Source: a virus. Taken from it: DNA of 53,813 nucleotides. The notes beneath the pieces are model-generated. The model searched no databases and was not told the origin of the DNA. It saw only the letters and a program-made list of their open reading frames with translations. Location of the stretch: positions 1 to 53,813 of the IMG/VR virus record IMGVR_UViG_3300020109_000024; one strand, 5' to 3'. Shown in pieces: positions 49,407 to 53,813 of the stretch. A program made the position numbers and the translations under genes. How positions within the stretch are numbered: position 1 is the first letter of the stretch; each line of letters opens with the position of its first letter.

Positions 49407-49943
49407 ATGGCACAACTCGGCGAAAGCATCGACGTCGACAACATCGTTCCGGAACGCGGCGACTTCGAACCGCTGCCGGCCGGCCCCTACATGGTGCAGG
49501 TCATCGACAGCGACGTGGTCGAGACCAAGGCGCAGGACGGTCTCATCCTGAAGCTGACCTTGGAAGTCATGGACGGCCCGTTCGCGAACCGGAAGGTCTG
49601 GGCCAACCTCAACTTCAAGAACAAGAACCCGACCGCGCAGCGTATCGCGCAGGAGGCGATCAAGCAGATCTGCGACGCGGTCGGCTACAGCGGGCAGCTC
49701 ACCGATAGCGAGGTGCTGCACTACAAGCCGCTGCGCGCGCAGCTCACCATCCGGAAGGACGCCGAGTACGGCGACCGGAACGAGGTCAAGCGCTACTCGC
49801 CCCTGAACGGCAACGCACCGCCCGCGGGCAAGCCGGCGCCGACGGGCGGCGGTGGCGGCGGGCAGTCCGGTGGCGGGCAGGCGCAGCAGTCGAAGCCGTC
49901 TGGCGGCGGCTCGGGCCGCCCGTGGGGCAATCGCGCGGCGTGA
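49407..49943 (+). CDS. DUF669-type single-stranded DNA-binding protein
   Basis: 178 residues. Core: PLPAGPYMVQVIDSDVVETKAQDGLILKLTLEVMDGPFANRKVWANLNFKN.NP (OB-like DUF669), IAQEAIKQICDAVG, LTIRKDAEYGDRNEVKRY. From about 135 on there is a Gly/Gln/Ser-rich disordered tail ending GRPWGNRAA, like the tails of SSB proteins. It would coat ssDNA and help the Sak4-like protein. AGGAGA is upstream of ATG 49407. Confidence 0.85.
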   Translation: MAQLGESIDVDNIVPERGDFEPLPAGPYMVQVIDSDVVETKAQDGLILKLTLEVMDGPFANRKVWANLNFKNKNPTAQRIAQEAIKQICDAVGYSGQLTDSEVLHYKPLRAQLTIRKDAEYGDRNEVKRYSPLNGNAPPAGKPAPTGGGGGGQSGGGQAQQSKPSGGGSGRPWGNRAA

Positions 49944-49950
49944 CGTAGCC

Positions 49951-49993
49951 GGGGCGGCCGGCCCAAGGGGTCCAATCCAGCGCCGGCCGCCCC
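49951..49993 (+). terminator. Very stable G+C hairpin between DUF669 gene and next gene
   Basis: GGGGCGGCCGGC (49951-49962) pairs perfectly with GCCGGCCGCCCC (49982-49993). It is followed by C-rich, not T-rich, sequence, so it is probably an attenuator or mRNA-stability element, setting different levels of the ssDNA-binding protein and the genes after it. Confidence 0.55.
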
Positions 49994-50029
49994 TCCCCCC
50001 GTCCTCATTCCTGAAAACGGAGATGCGCG

Positions 50030-50362
50030 ATGGCGAACATCGAGCGCACGGCGGAGCTATGCCCGGATCCGAGCGGCCCGCAACCCTGCACGAACCGTGA
50101 CTGGTTCGACAGCTATACCCGCGCAGCCCATCGCACGACTAGGCTGCCGAAGGGGTGGATCGGCTACCTTTTCCAAGCCGTCGAGGGCCAGGGCGTGATG
50201 GTCACTGGCCGCGTGGTCACGCAAGCTATCACTCGCGGCCCACGCAAGGGCGCCCCGAACTTTCGCACCGCCGACCCGAAAACCGAGCTGAAGGTCTTTG
50301 TCACGTACCGCGCCGTAGAGGCGCAGCGCAAGCGTGAGACCGCGGGAGACGCCCGTGGCTGA
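50030..50362 (+). CDS. Hypothetical early protein
   Basis: 110 residues from ATG 50030, with CGGAGA upstream. RDWFDSYTRAAHRTTRLPKGWIGYLFQAVEGQGVMVTGRVVTQAITRGPRKGAPNFRTA is protein-like with a beta-rich centre. No family recognised. It overlaps the nuclease start by 8 bases. Confidence 0.65.
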   Translation: MANIERTAELCPDPSGPQPCTNRDWFDSYTRAAHRTTRLPKGWIGYLFQAVEGQGVMVTGRVVTQAITRGPRKGAPNFRTADPKTELKVFVTYRAVEAQRKRETAGDARG

Positions 50363-51326
50363 GATCCCGCCCGTCGATTCCCCGACGGTCCTCGCCGTCT
50401 ACGCCGGGCTCGAAGCCGCCCGGCCGGCCGAGGACCGGCCCTATCTCGGCATGTCGGGCTTCAGCTCCGACTGCGACCGCAGCCTCTGGTACGGCTGGCG
50501 CAAGGCGCACGCGCCCGAGCCGCTGGACGGTCGCCGCATCCGCTTGTTCGAGACCGGCCACCTCGAAGAAGACCGACTTGTCGATAACCTCCGCGCGGCC
50601 GGCGTCCTCGTCGAGCCAACCGACCCGGCGACCGGGCGGCAGTTCGCTGTCTGGAACCTCGGCGGGCACCTGCGCGGCCACCTCGACGGGCGCGTGCTGC
50701 GCGTCCCGGAGGCGCCGAAGACGTGGCACGTCTTGGAGTGCAAGACCCACAACGACAAGAGCTTCAAGGAACTGGTCAAGTCCGGTGTCACCGCGTCGAA
50801 GCCGGGGCACTTCCGGCAGATGCAGTTCTACATGCATCACACCGGACTCACCCGCGCCCTGTACGTCGCGGTGAACAAAAACGACGATCAGCTCTATACG
50901 GAACGCCTCCGCTACGACCCGCTTGCGGCTCATCAGCTACTTGTGCGGGCCGAACGGATACTGCGCGCCGACGAGCCACCCGCGAGGCTGCATCAGGACC
51001 CCTCGGCGCCGTCAGCCTATGCCTGCGGCTGGTGTCCGGCGCGCGGCCTTTGTCACGACGGATGGTTCGCGCGGGTCCACTGCCGCACCTGCCTGCACGC
51101 GACCGCCATCGTCGACGAAGGCGATGCCGGGCGCTGGCGCTGCGAGCGCTTCGGCCTCGACCTCACGTTCGAGGAGCAGATGCGGGGCTGCGACTTCCAT
51201 CTGTTCCTGCCGGCGCTCGTGCCTGGCCAGCAGGTCGATGCCGACGAGGCCGCCGGCACCGTCACCTATCAGCTTCACGACGGAGCGACCTGGGTCGATG
51301 CGCCTGCACGCAGGGGGCTCGCATGA
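50355..51326 (+). CDS. PD-(D/E)XK nuclease (Cas4/RecB-like, probable Fe-S)
   Basis: 323 residues from GTG 50355, supported by GGGAGA upstream (a GTG at 50334 is less likely). Catalytic set: Glu71 (GHLEED), Asp111 (GHLDG), Glu128 and Lys130 (LECK). Cys40 (SSDCDRSLWYGW) together with later cysteines (ACGWCPARGLC) resembles the [4Fe-4S] arrangement of Cas4/AddB-type nucleases, and HCRTCLHAT...WRCERF adds a second Cys group. It most likely makes ssDNA ends for Sak4-mediated recombination. Confidence 0.85.
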   Translation: MAEIPPVDSPTVLAVYAGLEAARPAEDRPYLGMSGFSSDCDRSLWYGWRKAHAPEPLDGRRIRLFETGHLEEDRLVDNLRAAGVLVEPTDPATGRQFAVWNLGGHLRGHLDGRVLRVPEAPKTWHVLECKTHNDKSFKELVKSGVTASKPGHFRQMQFYMHHTGLTRALYVAVNKNDDQLYTERLRYDPLAAHQLLVRAERILRADEPPARLHQDPSAPSAYACGWCPARGLCHDGWFARVHCRTCLHATAIVDEGDAGRWRCERFGLDLTFEEQMRGCDFHLFLPALVPGQQVDADEAAGTVTYQLHDGATWVDAPARRGLA

Positions 51327-51469
51327 CCGCCCCGGAAATCCTGATCGCCCTCTACGAGAACGCCCTGCGCGAGATCGTCGAAGCGCTCGGCACCGCCGAG
51401 CCCGACGCCGCGCAGACCGCCCTGGAGATCGCCGCCGACGCTCTTGCCAGCGGGGAAGATGCACCGTGA
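51323..51469 (+). CDS. 48-residue hypothetical protein
   Basis: It overlaps the nuclease (ATGA) and the helicase (GTGA) by 4 bases at each side. All helical and acidic: APEILIALYENALREIVEALGTAEPDAAQTALEIAADALASGED. Could be a small adaptor for the nuclease or helicase. No family recognised. Confidence 0.6.
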   Translation: MTAPEILIALYENALREIVEALGTAEPDAAQTALEIAADALASGEDAP

Positions 51470-53424
51470 TCGAACCGCGCCCCTACCAGATCGCGACCAT
51501 CCAGGCGATCCTCGACTATTGGCGCGACGGCGGCGGCAACCCGCTCGTCGATCTCGCCACCGGCACCGGCAAGTCCGTCTGCATCGCCGGCCTTATCGAC
51601 GAGCTGCTGGCCGAGTACCCGACGCTGCGGGTGGTCGCCCTCGTCCATACCCGCGAGCTGGTCGAGCAGAACGTGAAGGCGTTTCTCCGGGTGCGGCCGG
51701 GAAGCGACGTCGGCATCAACGCGGCCGGCCTGAACCGGCGCGATCGGCATCAGCAGGTGCTCTTCGCTTCGATCCAGTCCGTCTACCGGGAAGACGGCTA
51801 CTCGCTCGGGCTCCGCGACCTCGTCCTGATCGACGAGGCGCACCTTCTGCCGAAGAAGGGCGAGGGCATGTATCGCCAGTTCATCGACAAGCTGCGCGAG
51901 CGCGTGGCGGACCTGCGGGTCGCCGGGTTCACCGCCACGCCGTACCGCCTCGATTCCGGCCGGCTCGATGAGGGGCAGGGCCGCATCTTCGAGCGGATCG
52001 TCTTCACCTACGGCATCGGCGATGCCGTGGCCGACGGCTGGCTCGCCCCGCTCGTCTCCAAGGCGACGACGACCGGCATGGACGTGTCGGGCGTCACCCG
52101 GCGCGGCGGCGAGTTCGTCGAGAGCGACCTGCAGCGCGCCGTCGATCGCGACGACGTGACGGAGGCGGCCTGCGACGAGATCGTCGCGATGGGCGCCGAC
52201 CGGCAGTCCTGGCTGGCCTTCTGCGCGGGCGTGGAGCACGCCTTTCACGTCCGCGACGCCCTGCGCGCCCGCGGCGTTACCTGCGAGACGGTGACCGGCG
52301 AGACGCCGGCCGGCGAGCGGGACCGGCTGATCCGCGACTTCCGGTCCGGCCGCATCCGCTGCCTGACCAACGCCATGGTGCTGACGACCGGCTTCGACGT
52401 GCCGGGGGTCGATCTGATCGCCATGCTCCGGCCGACACTCTCGACGGGGCTCTACATCCAGAAATGCGGGCGTGGGACGCGGCCGGTCTACCCGCCCGGT
52501 TTCGACCCGAACCGGGCGACGGCCGAGGAGCGCGTTGCGGCCATCGCAGCGTCGTCGAAGCCCAACTGCCTGGTGCTCGACTTCGCCGGGAACGTCCGCC
52601 GGCACGGGCCGGTCGATGCCATCTCGATGGGCGGGGACGCGGCGAGCGGGCGGCCGCGGGCTCCGGTCGAGGCGGCGGTGAAACCCGACGAGGTGCGGGC
52701 GAAGGTCTGCCCGAACTGCTCCACGCTCGTGGGCCTCGGCGTGTTCGCTTGCACCGCGCCCGGCTGCGGGTTCGAGTGGGAGCGCCCGAAGCCGGCGCAC
52801 GAGGCCCAGGCCGACGCCGAGGCGGTCATCATGACCGGCCAGCGCTCGGCGGCGCCGCACATCCCCGATCCTTGGCTCGCGGTGACGGGCATCGACTTCG
52901 CCCATCACGAGAAGCGGGGCGATCCGAGCGCGCCGCCGACGCTGCGGGTCGATTATCAGTGCGGCTTCGTCCACCACTCGGAATGGGTCTGCTTCGAGCA
53001 CGACGGCGTCGCCCGGGCCAAGGCGGAGAAGTGGTGGCGCGATATGCGCGGGCGCCAACCGGCGCCGAAGAGCGTCGATGAGGCGCTGAGCCGCTGCCTG
53101 GACCGGGAGACGGCGACGCCGAGCGACATCGTCGTGCGCCGCGACGGCAAGTTCATGCGGGTGGTCAGCCGCCGGTTCTCGCCGGAGGAATTGGCGCGCG
53201 CTGCCGCCTACGTCGTCAAGCCGATCGTCGAGCGTGAGAACGCCGAGTGGTGGCGGGTGCTCGGGATCGATCGGTCTGCCAGCTTCGGCGAGATCAAGGG
53301 CGCCTTCCGCCGTCTCGCGCGCGAGCACCACCCCGATGCCGGCGGCTCGAACGCGGCGATGGCGAACATCAACCGCGCCTACCGGGAAGCCATGGAAGAG
53401 GCCGAGGAAGGAGTGCCGTTCTGA
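51466..53424 (+). CDS. DEAD/DEAH-box helicase with C-terminal DnaJ domain
   Basis: 652 residues from GTG 51466 (GTGA overlap). Superfamily 2 helicase: ATGTGKS (31-37), LVLIDEAHLLP (motif II), GFTATPYRL (motif III-like), and a C-terminal RecA lobe with TTGFDVPGVDLIAMLRPT and YIQKCGRGTRP (motif VI). A Cys4 zinc ribbon follows (VCPNCSTLVGLGVFACTAPGC). The last 62 residues form a J-domain: WWRVLGIDRSASFGEIKGAFRRLAREHHPDAGG with HPD at 622-624. A helicase-J fusion suggests recruitment of host DnaK to the replication complex, as lambda does with host DnaJ/DnaK. Confidence 0.92.
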   Translation: MIEPRPYQIATIQAILDYWRDGGGNPLVDLATGTGKSVCIAGLIDELLAEYPTLRVVALVHTRELVEQNVKAFLRVRPGSDVGINAAGLNRRDRHQQVLFASIQSVYREDGYSLGLRDLVLIDEAHLLPKKGEGMYRQFIDKLRERVADLRVAGFTATPYRLDSGRLDEGQGRIFERIVFTYGIGDAVADGWLAPLVSKATTTGMDVSGVTRRGGEFVESDLQRAVDRDDVTEAACDEIVAMGADRQSWLAFCAGVEHAFHVRDALRARGVTCETVTGETPAGERDRLIRDFRSGRIRCLTNAMVLTTGFDVPGVDLIAMLRPTLSTGLYIQKCGRGTRPVYPPGFDPNRATAEERVAAIAASSKPNCLVLDFAGNVRRHGPVDAISMGGDAASGRPRAPVEAAVKPDEVRAKVCPNCSTLVGLGVFACTAPGCGFEWERPKPAHEAQADAEAVIMTGQRSAAPHIPDPWLAVTGIDFAHHEKRGDPSAPPTLRVDYQCGFVHHSEWVCFEHDGVARAKAEKWWRDMRGRQPAPKSVDEALSRCLDRETATPSDIVVRRDGKFMRVVSRRFSPEELARAAAYVVKPIVERENAEWWRVLGIDRSASFGEIKGAFRRLAREHHPDAGGSNAAMANINRAYREAMEEAEEGVPF

Positions 53425-53813
53425 TGATGACAGCGAACTATCCCGACGGCGAGACCATCGTGTCCCGCATCAAGGGCGACCGCGAACCCGTCATCTGCGG
53501 CGTCTGCCGCCGCCGGGCCACGACCGGACTCGGGTGGGCCGGGCAACAGGGCCGGCCGATCATGTGGTTGTGCGATGATCCGATCTGCGGGCAGCTCGCG
53601 AGGACGGTGTACGAGATGCCGAAGCTCAAGCTCGATGCCTTCGAGGAGGCGGCGCGGGACGATGCCGGCGAGATGGCGGGCGCCTACCTCGATTCCATCG
53701 GAAAGACGGACCTCGCCACGCTGACCGGCGAGGAGTGGGCGACCCTGCTGCATCAGGTCATTGTCGGCTTCGAGGCGGGCCTGCGCACTCGCATTCTCAA
53801 GGGCATGGCACCG
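53424..53813 (+). CDS. DUF6511-like protein (5' part, cut by the window end)
   Basis: 130 residues are visible; the circle adds one Phe and a stop at 128-133 (131 in total). An N-terminal zinc-ribbon-like segment: VICGVCRRRATTGLGWAGQQGRPIMWLCDDPIC, with C-x2-C ... C-x4-C. The rest is helical and acidic (LDAFEEAARDDAGEMAGAYLDSIGKTDLATLTGEEWATLLHQVI). This matches DUF6511-type proteins of alphaproteobacterial phages. It lies between helicase and primase-helicase, so a replication accessory is likely. Start 53424 or 53427 (ATGATG). Confidence 0.75.
   Translation, partial: MMTANYPDGETIVSRIKGDREPVICGVCRRRATTGLGWAGQQGRPIMWLCDDPICGQLARTVYEMPKLKLDAFEEAARDDAGEMAGAYLDSIGKTDLATLTGEEWATLLHQVIVGFEAGLRTRILKGMAP
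53688..53813. repeat. Terminal direct repeat, right copy (circular overlap)
   Basis: Identical to bases 2-127; see the left copy. Removing one copy gives a circle of 53,686 bp. Confidence 0.9.

Noticed and set aside
51352-53331. 659-codon minus-strand frame over the helicase
   Set aside because: Antisense of a recognised helicase-DnaJ gene.

Overview
The window is a high-GC (roughly two-thirds G+C), densely packed temperate siphophage genome with a lambda-type virion module, in what is almost certainly an alphaproteobacterial host. The host call rests on the DUF6441-like, Phage_tube_2-like and Rhizobiales-type small proteins, the very high GC, and an initiator tRNA whose first anticodon-stem '3GC' pair is A-U, as reported for rhizobia. 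A Methylobacterium-like host is a guess. Bases 2-127 repeat exactly at 53688-53813. One gene is cut by the window ends and is restored if they are joined, so this looks like a closed circle of about 53,686 bp. A single intact attP, the 3' part of a tRNA-Lys(CTT) gene, lies beside the integrase, so the sequence is the phage or excised form and not an integrated prophage.

Layout. (1) Early rightward region, 46.8 kb through the junction to 2.5 kb: Cro-like protein, HTH protein, RuvC-like resolvase, Sak4-like recombinase, DUF669-type ssDNA-binding protein, PD-(D/E)XK nuclease, a helicase fused to a DnaJ domain, a DUF6511-like protein and a prim-pol/helicase, closed by a terminator at 2.57 kb. (2) Accessory spot, 2.7-3.65 kb: a DNA adenine methyltransferase convergent with a stand-alone Mrr_N-like winged-helix protein. 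(3) Late rightward region, 3.9-35.4 kb: a NusG-like protein (candidate late antiterminator), an initiator tRNA, terminase, head genes, tail genes, a 2464-residue central fibre (J), lysis genes and a strong terminator at 35.35 kb. A lipoprotein gene on the opposite strand (15.8-16.2 kb) interrupts the tail genes and is bounded by a terminator and a promoter-like site. (4) Accessory block, 35.4-40.3 kb: XRE repressor plus ImmA-type protease with its own palindromic operator, a tandem zinc-finger protein, a decayed ribbon-helix-helix gene, and a two-gene DprA-like/phosphoribosyltransferase operon. (5) attP at 40.7 kb. (6) Leftward early operon, 45.6 to 40.8 kb: nine genes, every junction overlapping by 1-4 nt, from a small membrane protein through a zinc-finger protein and a ParB-like protein to an HTH (excisionase candidate) and integrase. 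(7) Immunity region, 45.7-46.9 kb: a LexA/CI-type repressor flanked on both sides by arrays of the same GGTGTT-type operator, as OL and OR flank cI in lambda.

The two accessory blocks are less GC-rich and lie where insertions harm least: between the early and late operons, and next to attP, hence at the edge of the integrated prophage. The most interesting cargo is the DprA-like/PRTase pair, the MTase/Mrr_N pair, the phage-borne initiator tRNA, and the pair of paralogous tandem zinc-finger proteins.
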